In this document: positions 7,104 through 17,600 of the stretch, piece by piece
How positions within the stretch are numbered: position 1 is the first letter of the stretch
Layout: every line of letters starts with the position of its first letter
Assembly (NCBI GenBank): GCA_049568075.1
Contig: CP144911.1
From: Gottfriedia sp049568075
Lineage (GTDB): Bacteria; Bacillota; Bacilli; Bacillales; Bacillaceae_G
Direction: 5' to 3' (one strand)
DNA length: 64,000 nt
The notes under the pieces: generated by a model
What the model was told of the DNA's origin: nothing
The model's database searches: none
The model's input: the letters and a program-made list of their open reading frames with translations, nothing else
Position numbers and translations under genes: made by a program

Positions 7104-7544
7104 ATGTATTTTTATCAAAATTCTGGTCAATTGTTTAGAGATCAAAAATTAATGAATGAAATTGAAAAAGCGATAAATGGTGAATATTCAGCAATTAGTT
7201 GCTATACAAAATTGGCGAATATGGCAAAGGATAAAAATGAACGTAAAATAATTCTAGAAATAAAGGAAGATGAAATAAAACATTACAATCAATTTGTATC
7301 GATCTATACTAGTTTAACCGGAAGACAACCACAAGCTAACATATCAGAAAATTGTCCCAATACGTATATTGATGGTTTGGAGTTCGCACTGAAGGATGAG
7401 CAAGAAACTGTGGATTTTTACTTAAGCATTTCAGATGGAACATCAAATCAATTCATAAAACATGCTTTTAATAGAGCAGCAAAAGATGAGCAAAATCATG
7501 CTGTATGGTTCCTATATTTTTTTACGAAAAATAAATTGGGTTAG
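7104..7544 (+). CDS. Ferritin-like diiron-domain protein (rubrerythrin-type)
   Basis: A 146-aa four-helix protein. Metal-ligand patterns are visible twice: E with KEDEIKHY in the first half (residues about 20-60) and KDEQE with AKDEQNHA in the second (about 95-135), the ExxH spacing of ferritin-like iron proteins. No rubredoxin CxxC module is present, so it is not a full rubrerythrin. Possible roles are oxidant scavenging or a spore-associated function; the sequence does not decide. It is a single gene with AAGGATGATGTT before ATG. Confidence 0.75.
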   Translation: MYFYQNSGQLFRDQKLMNEIEKAINGEYSAISCYTKLANMAKDKNERKIILEIKEDEIKHYNQFVSIYTSLTGRQPQANISENCPNTYIDGLEFALKDEQETVDFYLSISDGTSNQFIKHAFNRAAKDEQNHAVWFLYFFTKNKLG

Positions 7545-7671
7545 TTTGGGGAGATCAAGTAATAGCATTAAATGAATCGGGGTAAGTACTGGTTGTTTCA
7601 CCAATTATTTATAAAAAAGATACTGACAAAACAAAGTAATTCCTTTCAGCCTATAAATGAGAGGAAGTGTA

Positions 7672-8541
7672 ATGATGTATCTCTCAGAAAAAAGGAATCG
7701 TTTCAATAGCGAAAATGCGATTTTACTTGCTGCATTCAGTTATCAGACATATATACTTTTCCTAAAGGGAACCGTTACCTTACCGAAAGGCTACAAGTTA
7801 AAGTATATCATTCATGCTGATGTCAATATAGAGAATCCCACTAATGAAATATTTGGTTTTATTGCTGAGTCGAAAGAAAATATTGTGATTGCATTTAGAG
7901 GATATGCCGCTTATCCAGCAGATTTAATAGCAGCATATGACATCCTACAAGTTCCATTTCCTTATGTAGAAAATGGCGGGAAAACATCTCGTGGATTTAC
8001 ATGTATCTATCAATCGACAAGGAAAAAAATATTTAAAGAGATAAACAAACTTTCAAAAAGTAAAAAGCTACTAATCACAGGTCATAACTATGGTGGAGCA
8101 TTGGCGTTGTTAGCAACTTTGGATATTATCGTTAATTCAAAATTTAAAAATGTACACGTATATACTTACGGTAGTCCTCGAGTAGGAGATCCGGACTTTG
8201 TTGATCGGTTTAATCAGGAGGTAAAGTATAGTAATAGAATCGTTAATATTCATGATTCTTTTCCAACTTTTCCAGAAAAATTTTATCCTCCTCCTTTTAC
8301 AGAAGAAGGGCTATATTATCAACATGTAAATACAAAGTATCCACTTTCCTTCCAGTTGAATAATACACCTCGAAATGATGCTATTGGATGCTATTTTAAA
8401 AACTTAAGTAAATTGAATCCTGAGTATTCAACCAAATTATGTAATGAAAATCCTAATTTTTGTCCTAATTCGGAAATGTGTTTTCCATTTCAGCGAACTT
8501 GTAATTGTCCAAAACCTTGCATTAAAAAAGGTGGTGGTTAA
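7672..8541 (+). CDS. Class 3 lipase paralogue lacking the catalytic serine
   Basis: A 289-aa alpha/beta-hydrolase of the lipase_3 type. The nucleophile elbow reads GHNYGG, with Asn139 in place of Ser (AAC, one base from AGC). The oxyanion motif RGT is RGY at residues 76-78. The acid and His regions (YGSPRVGDPDF, NIHDSFPTFP, YQHV) remain. The C-terminus is Cys-rich. ATG at 7672 follows AGAGGAAG; the downstream paralogue starts with the same MMY, so the frame start at 7657 is rejected. No signal peptide. The stop overlaps the next start by one base. It probably does not hydrolyse esters and may bind or regulate. Confidence 0.85.
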   Translation: MMYLSEKRNRFNSENAILLAAFSYQTYILFLKGTVTLPKGYKLKYIIHADVNIENPTNEIFGFIAESKENIVIAFRGYAAYPADLIAAYDILQVPFPYVENGGKTSRGFTCIYQSTRKKIFKEINKLSKSKKLLITGHNYGGALALLATLDIIVNSKFKNVHVYTYGSPRVGDPDFVDRFNQEVKYSNRIVNIHDSFPTFPEKFYPPPFTEEGLYYQHVNTKYPLSFQLNNTPRNDAIGCYFKNLSKLNPEYSTKLCNENPNFCPNSEMCFPFQRTCNCPKPCIKKGGG

Positions 8542-9392
8542 TGATGTATAATTCACGAAATGAGAATGTTTTTAATAGTAAGGACGCAATTTTACTTGCA
8601 GCGATGTGCTATCAGTCTAATCAGCTTATCGAAAATGAAAAAGGGGAAATGATCTTACCTATAGGATTTCAACTTCGCCATATAATTTATGCCTATGCGG
8701 GAGTTGAAGAGCCAGAAGCTGAACCATTTGGATTTATTGCAGAATCAAACAATGAAATCATTATAGCTTTTAGAGGTACAGATTCATATAAAGACAATGA
8801 GTCAGATCAAGACTTATATCAAGTAGATTATCCTTTCGCCGAAAATGTTGGTAAAACACATCGCGGTTTTACTTGTATTTATCAATCTGCTAGAAATGAA
8901 ATAATGAAAGAACTGATGAAACTTTCACCTAATAAAAAATTATTAATTACAGGTTATAGTTTAGGAGGAGCCATAGCGGTATTGTGCTCATATGACATTG
9001 CTGTAAACACAGACTTTGAAAATCCTTATGTGTATACTTTTGGTAGTCCTAGAGTGGCAGATCCTGAGTTTGCTTATCGATATAGCCAAATGGTAAGAAA
9101 CAGTGTTCGAATTTTCAATGTACATGATATCATTCCTACTTTGCCAGCAGAGGCATATCCTCCACCGTTTACTGCTAAGGGTTTATATTATCGACATGTA
9201 TACAATAAGTACCCGGTTTCTTTTCAATTAAATAGTATAGCACGTAATCATTATATTGGCTGTTACTTCAACAATATCAGTAGTTTGAATCCAGAATATT
9301 CAACTGCATTATGTTCAAATAATCCTGATTTTTGCCCGAATATAAAAAATTGTGTACCATATGAAGGTAATTGTGTTGAAAAAAATAAATAA
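8541..9392 (+). CDS. Class 3 lipase family protein
   Basis: A 283-aa paralogue of the preceding gene with an intact triad pattern: RGT (78-80) for the oxyanion hole, GYSLGG with Ser140, the acid in FGSPRVADPEF or NVHDIIP, and His in YRHV. The C-terminal tail carries several Cys (CSNNPDFCPNIKNCVPYEGNC). No signal peptide is seen, so a cytoplasmic, forespore or coat location is possible. It is translationally coupled to the upstream gene (TAATG). A triacylglycerol or ester substrate is inferred from the family only. Confidence 0.88.
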   Translation: MMYNSRNENVFNSKDAILLAAMCYQSNQLIENEKGEMILPIGFQLRHIIYAYAGVEEPEAEPFGFIAESNNEIIIAFRGTDSYKDNESDQDLYQVDYPFAENVGKTHRGFTCIYQSARNEIMKELMKLSPNKKLLITGYSLGGAIAVLCSYDIAVNTDFENPYVYTFGSPRVADPEFAYRYSQMVRNSVRIFNVHDIIPTLPAEAYPPPFTAKGLYYRHVYNKYPVSFQLNSIARNHYIGCYFNNISSLNPEYSTALCSNNPDFCPNIKNCVPYEGNCVEKNK

Positions 9393-9407
9393 TATTTAAA
9401 AATTAAA

Positions 9408-9451
9408 AACAACTCAAATCGATATGAATCAAAGATTTGAGCTGTTTTTTT
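9408..9451 (+). terminator. Terminator after the lipase pair
   Basis: An AACTCAAATC arm and GATTTGAGCTG arm, then seven T. Confidence 0.75.
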
Positions 9452-9953
9452 GTAAATTATTCATTTTAATCATTTTGAAAATTAATGTTATATCGAGAAT
9501 TTTCTTCACTAGATTAACAGAGAAAAGATAGGACAAATATAGTATTTTGAAAAGTTTTAATATTTTGAATTTTATTGATTCACAATCAATTTTAATGAAA
9601 ATTGGAATATTCCCCCAAATTTGATTTTACTTTTGATTACAAAAATCTGCAAATCTCATTAAGAAAAAGTAAAAACTGTGTAAAAAAAATAATTTTTCTA
9701 CAAAAAATGTTTATTAACGACAATTTTTTATTAAAGTAGGAATTGTAATTAAGTCGATAGTAACAGGAAGTTAACTTCAAATTTCCCCAATTTACTCCAA
9801 CCCCCTATTTTTCAATAATAGTATTAACATAGGTAGTTTGTAATGGAACCGTACAAGATTTAATGAGAGCAAAGAAGTTCGACACAATTAAATTATCGTA
9901 TTGTTATTCATGAACACTAACATATGTAATAAACAGTAGCATGGAGGGTAAAA
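9452..9953. promoter_or_regulatory. Long AT-rich region upstream of the first large protease
   Basis: 500 nt without a convincing gene. ATTCCCCCAAATTT at 9609-9622 recurs exactly at 14311-14324 upstream of the second protease, about 300-345 nt before each start. A second C-run (TTTCCCCAATTTA, about 9779) also has a counterpart there. No clear sigma-A promoter could be fixed. Confidence 0.4.
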
Positions 9954-12900
9954 ATGGGGAAAAAGTATTACAATCGTAAAATTGTTAAAAGCTTATCTGT
10001 AGTTGCTCTATCGTCTAGTTTTATTTTAGGTTCTCTAGGACATTTAGATTTTACAAAAGCTGCAGGTTATTCAAAGACGGAAGATATTTTAGCAAATTTA
10101 ACTCCACAACAAAGAGCTGCACTTAATCAACTTTCAACAAATGAAGAAGCTGGTTTACAAATTTCTTCTGATATTGATCAATCTTCTACAAAACAAACAT
10201 CAGTAATTGTCCAGTTTGCAAATCAGCCAACAAAAGTTGCTCAACTTCAAGCAAGTCTTGAAGGACAATCGTTAACGGCAGATGAAGCATCAAAATTAAT
10301 TGATCAAGATCATGCAACGTTTAACGAAGATGTTGGACAAATATTAATTGATGACAATAAAAAACAAGTAGATTATAAGATTACCCGTTCATATAAAAAT
10401 GCGTTTAATGGTGTTTCGATCAGTCTACCTGCTAATCAAATAAAAAATCTATTAAAATCAAAAGCAGTTAAAACAGTTTGGAGCAATGAAACATTTTCAA
10501 TTGATCCACCTGAAGCAAATAATGAACAATTAAAAGCTGATGAGGAAAAAGTTGGAAATTATACACCTTATGATGGTTTCGATCGTTTACATGCAGAAGG
10601 TTTTACAGGTAAAGGAATAAAAGTAGGGATCTTGGATACTGGTATTGATTACAATCATCCAGATTTAAAGGATGCATTTAAAGGTGGATATGATTTCGTT
10701 GACAACGATAATGATCCAATGGAAACAACTTACGCTGATTGGAAGAAATCAGGAAAACCAGAATCTAATGGCTCATCGGTTTATTATACAGAGCATGGAA
10801 CACATGTTGCTGGTATTATTGGTGGCCGTGGTAAAGCAGATAGTGAATATAAAATGTTAGGAGCAGCACCTGAGGCGGATATTTACTCTTACCGAGTACT
10901 TGGACCGTACGGTAGTGGAACAACTGATGCTATTATTGCTGGATTGGATAAAGCAGTTAAAGATGGTATGGATGTTATCAATATGTCACTTGGTGCATCA
11001 CTTAATGATCCTCTTTTTGCGACTTCAGTTGCTGTAAATAATGCAGTATTAAGTGGTGTGACAACTGTTGTTGCAGCTGGGAATTCTGGAGATCAAATGT
11101 ATACACTAGGTTCACCAGGTGCTTCTGCATTAGCGTTAACAGTTGGTGCATCATCAATTTCGCTTGATGCATATCAATACGCGGCTGTACAAAATGGAGT
11201 TAATTATAATGTAAGACAGTTAGCAAGAAATTACTCAGATAATCTTACTCAATTAAAAGGAAAAACGTATCAATTAGTAGATGTAGGTTTAGCGAGAACA
11301 ACTGCTGATTTCAACGGGAAGGACTTAAATGGAAAAATCGCCTTTATTAAACGTGGAACGAACGCTATAATTGATAAAATCAAAAATGCAAAAATAAGAG
11401 GCGCAGTTGGGGTACTTATGTATAACGACGAAGTAAACCAAGCTGAAGGACCAATTAATGCATTTTTAGGTGAATCAGTTGATGCAGTTCCATCATTTAC
11501 AATATCAAACAGTGATGGAAAACAAATTTTAGCAGCGATTCAAGCAGGTAAAACAAGCTTCTCATTTGGAGACTATTCAATCATTCATACTGCTAGCGAT
11601 GAATTAGCTGGATTCAGTTCAAGAGGTCCCTCTCGTGTAAATTATGATATTAAACCAGAAGTAACTGCACCTGGTGTTGCGATTATGTCAACTGTTCCGT
11701 TTTATGTAAACAATAAGACTGTAGATGGGACAAAAACAGATGATTACAAGTATGCATATGAACGTTTATCTGGTACGTCTATGGCTACACCTTTTGTTGC
11801 TGGAGTATCCGCATTATTATTACAATCAAACAAAGATTTACAACCAGCAGATGTTAAATCGATTTTAATGAACACAGCTGATCCATTATTAAAAAATTAT
11901 AGTGTGTTTGAAATTGGAAGTGGACGAGTAGATGCGTATGAAGCAATTAACTCAAGTGTTGAATTGCAAGTTGTTGATAAAACATCGACAAGTAATGATA
12001 AAGGTAAATTAAAAACAATTAAAGAATTAACAGGTGGAATGAGCTTTGGTTCATACGGTTTTAATGATCAAGATATTACTGATGACCGTACTGTTACTTT
12101 AAAGAATAGAAGTGAAAAAGCAAAAACATTTAATGTAAATGTAAAATTCCAAGCGGGATTAAGAGGCTCCTTGGATGCAGCATCTAATGGAGTTACATTA
12201 ACTGGACCAACTTCAGTTAAATTAAGTGCAATTAGCTCAAAAAACATTAAGTTTAATTTAAATATTCCAAAGACAGCTGAAAAAGGAACATATGAAGGAT
12301 ATATCGTCTTTACAAATGATGCTGATCCAACAGAAACTTACCAAATTCCATTTGGTGGACGAGTAGTAAATGAAGGAATTGATACCCTTACGATTTCTAA
12401 TCCTATGTTTTCAGGTGATACATCTATACCACAAAGAGCAAATCTACAAATGTCATTTAAGTTTTCATTAAAATCGCATATGAAAACTATCGATTTCGTA
12501 GTTCAAGATGCAACGACTGGTGAAGATTTAGGATTACTTGCAAGTTATAATGGAATTTCAATAAAAGAAAACACGGTATACGGAGTTCCAACTGGATTTA
12601 ATGGGTCTTATTTCCCGTTCACTGGTGATCCAAAAAATCCAATAAGTAATTCAATTGTTCTTGCAAAAACAGGACATTATAAACTAAGAATTGTTGGTAC
12701 AAATGATCAAGGTAAAACATTCTCAAAATCAGCTGATTTCATTTATGAAAAAGGACAACCAACTATGACTTCAAGCTTCGATTCATTAGATCAAAAAGTG
12801 ATTGAATATAAAGACAGTCAATTTGATGCAAATGGACAATTTTTGTATGACTTTCATATGAAGGTTACTGATCCAGAAGTAGAAACTGCAAACCAAGCAG

Positions 12901-14141
12901 GAATTCCAATTGATCAGTCTAGTAATCAAATTGTTGCATATAACCATGCAGGTTGGCCAAGCCTTCCAATAAACATGGATAAAGATGGAAATCACAATGA
13001 TCAAATACTAGTACTGAAAGGTGTAGTGCCATATAAAATTTCGTTTGTTGCGAATGATGCTGCAAGAAACTTTACGGCAAACCTTACGTCAATTTTAAGG
13101 ATAATGTTCGTGCCCGAAACTTATCCGTATTATTACTTAAAAGCAAATAAACAAACAGCTTCGATGGGAGATACAATTAATTATTCTTTCCGTTCAAATA
13201 ATATGAAGAATTTAAAAACTGCGAAAATTTCAATACCGGTAATAGTGCAAGATGGTAGAGAGCTAGCAACTATTGAAAATGTCGTGGTAAGTGATGCTGT
13301 AAAGCAATATGGTGATGCACAAGTGTCTGTAACAAAAACTACTGGGACATATGAATCAACATATAACATAACATTTAACTATTTAGGCGATAAACCTCTA
13401 CCTGAAGATATGCAATTATTCAATTTCGATTTAGTAACAGCAAAACGTTTTTCGAAAGATTTTCCAATTGTGCAGTCTAACATGGAATTTAATGGATCGA
13501 CAATTGATCAATCGAATGTAGAAACAAATAAAGTTTATAGTTATCTAGAAGTATTTGATTTAAAACAACCTAGTTATTCTCGATTAGAAGGTCAAATGAA
13601 ATTAGAAGGAACGTTTAATCCTGCTACTGGTCAGACTAATTTTGCTATAGATCAACTAAAAATTGGTGCTAAAGTAACCGTTACTTCATATGATGGAAAA
13701 AATGTTGTAGACGCAGTGTTTACAAACAAAAATGGAAATTATATAGTAGATCCGCTAGTTGCTGACACAAAACCATATACGATAAAAGTGGATGTACCAG
13801 GTCATTTTACAATGTCTAAAGAGTTAGTTTTATCAGATGACGTTCGAGGAGAAACGGTTGGTAGAAGATTAGGATTTAACTTAGCTCAAGCAAAAGCTGG
13901 AGATACAAATAAAGATAATGTCATCGATATATTAGATGCACTAAATTTACAAACTTATTGGGGTTTTAATAAATCAGGTTGTGATTTGAACTTTGATGGT
14001 GTTGTAGATAAAAAGGATATGGATTATGTTGTTAAGAATTATGGATTACAAAATAGTACTGTTCCAAATCCACCTAAAGCAAAGACATCATATAAAGGTG
14101 TAACGCTTGACGACGTACTAAATCAATTAGGTTTAAAATAA
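9954..14141 (+). CDS. Secreted S8 subtilase, Vpr-like, with dockerin-like C-terminus
   Basis: A 1395-aa extracellular protease. Signal peptide residues 1 to about 36 end TKA-A. An I9 propeptide follows (about 80-180, SVIVQFANQP to KTVWSNE). The S8 domain has catalytic Asp228 (ILDTGID), His281 (HGTHVAG) and Ser609 (GTSMATP), with a PA insert at about 425-530. Fn3/Ig-like beta regions fill about 690-1310. Residues about 1316-1366 hold two calcium-loop motifs (DTNKDNVID and DLNFDGVVD) as in type I dockerins. The GGAGGG site is strong. It is paralogous to the next gene but half its length. The dockerin-like pair could bind calcium or a cell-surface partner; no cohesin is in the window. Confidence 0.92.
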   Translation: MGKKYYNRKIVKSLSVVALSSSFILGSLGHLDFTKAAGYSKTEDILANLTPQQRAALNQLSTNEEAGLQISSDIDQSSTKQTSVIVQFANQPTKVAQLQASLEGQSLTADEASKLIDQDHATFNEDVGQILIDDNKKQVDYKITRSYKNAFNGVSISLPANQIKNLLKSKAVKTVWSNETFSIDPPEANNEQLKADEEKVGNYTPYDGFDRLHAEGFTGKGIKVGILDTGIDYNHPDLKDAFKGGYDFVDNDNDPMETTYADWKKSGKPESNGSSVYYTEHGTHVAGIIGGRGKADSEYKMLGAAPEADIYSYRVLGPYGSGTTDAIIAGLDKAVKDGMDVINMSLGASLNDPLFATSVAVNNAVLSGVTTVVAAGNSGDQMYTLGSPGASALALTVGASSISLDAYQYAAVQNGVNYNVRQLARNYSDNLTQLKGKTYQLVDVGLARTTADFNGKDLNGKIAFIKRGTNAIIDKIKNAKIRGAVGVLMYNDEVNQAEGPINAFLGESVDAVPSFTISNSDGKQILAAIQAGKTSFSFGDYSIIHTASDELAGFSSRGPSRVNYDIKPEVTAPGVAIMSTVPFYVNNKTVDGTKTDDYKYAYERLSGTSMATPFVAGVSALLLQSNKDLQPADVKSILMNTADPLLKNYSVFEIGSGRVDAYEAINSSVELQVVDKTSTSNDKGKLKTIKELTGGMSFGSYGFNDQDITDDRTVTLKNRSEKAKTFNVNVKFQAGLRGSLDAASNGVTLTGPTSVKLSAISSKNIKFNLNIPKTAEKGTYEGYIVFTNDADPTETYQIPFGGRVVNEGIDTLTISNPMFSGDTSIPQRANLQMSFKFSLKSHMKTIDFVVQDATTGEDLGLLASYNGISIKENTVYGVPTGFNGSYFPFTGDPKNPISNSIVLAKTGHYKLRIVGTNDQGKTFSKSADFIYEKGQPTMTSSFDSLDQKVIEYKDSQFDANGQFLYDFHMKVTDPEVETANQAGIPIDQSSNQIVAYNHAGWPSLPINMDKDGNHNDQILVLKGVVPYKISFVANDAARNFTANLTSILRIMFVPETYPYYYLKANKQTASMGDTINYSFRSNNMKNLKTAKISIPVIVQDGRELATIENVVVSDAVKQYGDAQVSVTKTTGTYESTYNITFNYLGDKPLPEDMQLFNFDLVTAKRFSKDFPIVQSNMEFNGSTIDQSNVETNKVYSYLEVFDLKQPSYSRLEGQMKLEGTFNPATGQTNFAIDQLKIGAKVTVTSYDGKNVVDAVFTNKNGNYIVDPLVADTKPYTIKVDVPGHFTMSKELVLSDDVRGETVGRRLGFNLAQAKAGDTNKDNVIDILDALNLQTYWGFNKSGCDLNFDGVVDKKDMDYVVKNYGLQNSTVPNPPKAKTSYKGVTLDDVLNQLGLK

Positions 14142-14195
14142 GAGAACAATGTCGGTAACATTATAAAAAAATTAGAAAAACATTTAAAAAATTTT

Positions 14196-14240
14196 AAAAA
14201 AACTATCATTCTTTATAAACTTAAAGTTTGATAGTTTTTT
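14196..14240 (+). terminator. Terminator after the first protease
   Basis: An AAAACTATCA arm (to 14208) and TGATAGTTTTTT (from 14229). Confidence 0.75.
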
Positions 14241-14605
14241 ATATATAAATTTGAAATTTTTAATTTTTAATTTTTAAAATTTTTCAATAAAAATCATGAA
14301 ATTCTCCAAAATTCCCCCAAATTTAAAATTTATATGATTTAACTTTGTTTATATTTAAAAAATTAAGGCTTTATTAATCATATCTGCCTACAAATCTCCT
14401 TTTTCCACCAAATTATTTCATTTTTTTATATTTTTTTATTCTAAAATAAATCAAAAACGCTAAAATCCCCCAATACAAGATAATTAAATCTTGAAGTAGT
14501 ATTTAATTAATCAAATTGTTAAGAATAGTTATTTATTAGTGAATTTTCTGTAAAAATTCTAACAATTGATTGTAAGTGGATTATGTATCTAATGGGGGGG
14601 AAATC
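14241..14605. promoter_or_regulatory. AT-rich region upstream of the second protease
   Basis: No gene seen. Holds ATTCCCCCAAATTT (14311-14324) and a second C-run (AATCCCCCAATAC near 14463), mirroring the order found upstream of the first protease. The promoter was not identified with confidence. Confidence 0.4.
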
Positions 14606-17600
14606 ATGAAAAAGAGAAAATTGTCTAGAAAGAGTATGAAGCCAACTAAAAAGATGGTCTCGATCTTTGCTTTGAGCTCAATGTTTTTAAACGTTGCGAT
14701 ACCTCAAAGTTTTGCAAGTGTAAATGCCGAGACTAAACCAAATCAACAAGATTCATCTAGTAATACTTTTGATGCGAAAGAAGTAAACCGTATTCTTGAC
14801 GGGCTTACTCCTGAGCAAAAAGCGAATATTAATAAGCTTACTGGAGCAGAGAACACTCAAAAAATTCATGTGGACCAAAAAGATTTAAGTAGTTCAAAAA
14901 AGATTAATGTAATTGTTCAATTTAAAGAGGATCCAGCAAAGATTCAAATCATAAAGCAGTCTCTAGCTAAAGGGAGAGCAACTGCAAATAGTCAAGCGTT
15001 TGCAAGTGAATATTCGGATGCACGAAATAAGGTAAAAGATTCTCATACTAAATTTAAAAGCTTTGTGAATGGGCAGCCTAAGACGCAAATAGTTGGTGGG
15101 AAATCTGTCAATACTTCTATGGGTATTACTCGAGAATACACAGATGCATTTAATGGAGTAGCTTTATCACTACCTGCAAATCAAGTTGAAAAACTTGCTG
15201 AAAATCCAGATGTATATTCTATTTGGTCTCAAGTAGAATATTCTGTTCCGGAAGATAACGCTTCCCAAGCTGTAGCGACAAGTAGATCTGCTGGTAAGCC
15301 AACACCAGGGCTTTCTTATTTAGGTATTGATAAACTTCAAGCTGACGGTAATACTGGTATCATTAAATCAGGCCCACGTGTAGGACAAAAGGTTAAAGTT
15401 GGTGTGTTGGACACTGGAATTGACTATAATCATCCAGATTTGAAGGGCGTTTATAAAGGTGGTCACGACTTAGTTAATAATGACGGTATAGATTCAAATG
15501 GAAACATTAAATACGTGGATGACCATGATCCAATGGAAACAACATATGAAGATTGGAAAACTGATAAGGAGAGTTCTAATCCAGTTTGGGGGACACCTCC
15601 ATCAGACTATAAGTCATATATAACTTCTCATGGAACGCATGTTGCAGGGACGATTGCAGCAAATACGACAGATAATAACGACGTATATTCTGCAAATGGT
15701 GTAGCACCAGATGTGGACCTTTATAGTTATCGTGTACTAGGTCCAGGTGGTCATGGTACAACAGATTCTGTATTAAGTGGTATTGACCTAGCAGTAAAAG
15801 ATCACATGGATGTCATCAATCTTTCACTTGGTGCAAATGTTAATGACCCACTTTACCCTACAAGTGTGGCTATTAACAATGCTACTTTAGCTGGTGTTGT
15901 GTGTGATGTTGCAGCAGGTAATGCTGGTCCTGGGCAAGCTACAGTCGGTGCACCAGGAGCTTCAGCATTAGCAATTACTGTAGGTGCAAGTACAATCCCA
16001 GAAAATATTGCAACCATGACAGTAAAGAATGGTTCAATTTCTTATAAGGCACGTTTATTTGGTAAAAACTTTTCACAATCAGACGATGCTTTTAAAGGTC
16101 AAACATTACCAATCGTTGATGTAGGTTTAGGAAGTGCTGCAGATTATAGCGGTATTAATATGTCTGGTAAAATTGCTCTAGTAAAACGTGGGGGAGAGTA
16201 CTTACAGACAAAAATGGCAAACGCTAAAAATGCTGGAGCTGCAGGTATGATTATCTGGGACAATACTGATGATTCAGATAGCCAAGGCTATATACCAAAT
16301 TTCCTAGGTGTCAGCATGGATAATGTTTATTCGATTTCATTGACACAAGCACAAGGACAAGCTCTATCTGATGCGATTAAAAAAGATCCAAATTCAGCTA
16401 ACATTACGTTTCCTTCTACACTTGATGCTCCGATTAGTAAGAGTGGGGATGAATTGGCAAGCTTTAGCTCAACAGGTCCAGTTAAAGATTGGACAATTAA
16501 GCCGGATGTTATAGCACCTGGTGTTGATATTTCTTCAACAGCTCCATACGATATTTGGGAGCCGCAAAACAATACAACTCATGATTATAAACTTGCATAT
16601 CAGATTATGTCTGGTACCTCTATGGCAACACCACACGTTGCTGGGATTTCAGCTTTGGTCTTAGCTGCACATCCAGATTATACACCTGCGGATGTTAAGA
16701 CAGCACTAATGAATACAGCTAAAAGTATTGACACAGATTTAAAGACTTATAGCGTATATCAAGTAGGTGCTGGACGTGTTGATCCGGCTCGTGCAATCGC
16801 TGCAAATGTTAAAATTCAAGTTCTAGATAAAGCAGTTACTTTTGATAATCCAATAGATTCATCAACAGCTCATCAAGTAGATAACTTGACTGGAAGCATG
16901 TTCTTTGGATTTAAAGGCAGAGGAGAAGGTGCAACGAACGGTTCAGACGATGTTGTTTCTTCAAAAGATTTTAACGTTTCCAATCTAGGAACTGGCAGTA
17001 AAACATTTAATGTAAGTAGTGCATTTATTACATCAAAATTTGCTGGATCGAATAAAGTAGGTCCTGGCACAGGAAATGATGTGAAAATCGATTTTTCTGT
17101 CGATGGGAAAAACGTGAATTCGATTAATGTTGGTGGAGGAAGCACTGTTAAAGCAACAGCAAAAATTACAGTTCCTTCAAACTCATTAGATGGCACATAT
17201 GAGGGCTATATTTATCTAGTAAACGCTACTGACCCATCAGAGACGTATCGTATTCCGTTTACGATTACAGTTGCGGAAAAAGGAATTGATACTTTCAAAG
17301 TTACGATAAAAGCGGCGGCAGTCGGAAATATTTCAGCTTATAGATTATCATTTAATAACGAGATGAAAAGCTTCTATATTGCCGTTAAAGACAAAGACGG
17401 AAAATATATAGGGATAGCTAATACATTATCAAACGGTAGTAATTTTATCCCTGGTGTTCAATACGGCCCACTTATAACACTTTTAAATGGATGGTATCTT
17501 CCATTCACAAAAACATACGATGGATCGTATGACGAGTCTGGCCTCGCAGACGATGTGCAAGTACTAAAAGAAGGTTCCTACTCACTTGAGATCGTTGCAA

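Noticed and set aside
14576..14605. Longer N-terminus for the giant protease
   Set aside because: The seven-G ribosome site lies between the upstream ATG and the ATG at 14606, and the signal peptide fits the latter.
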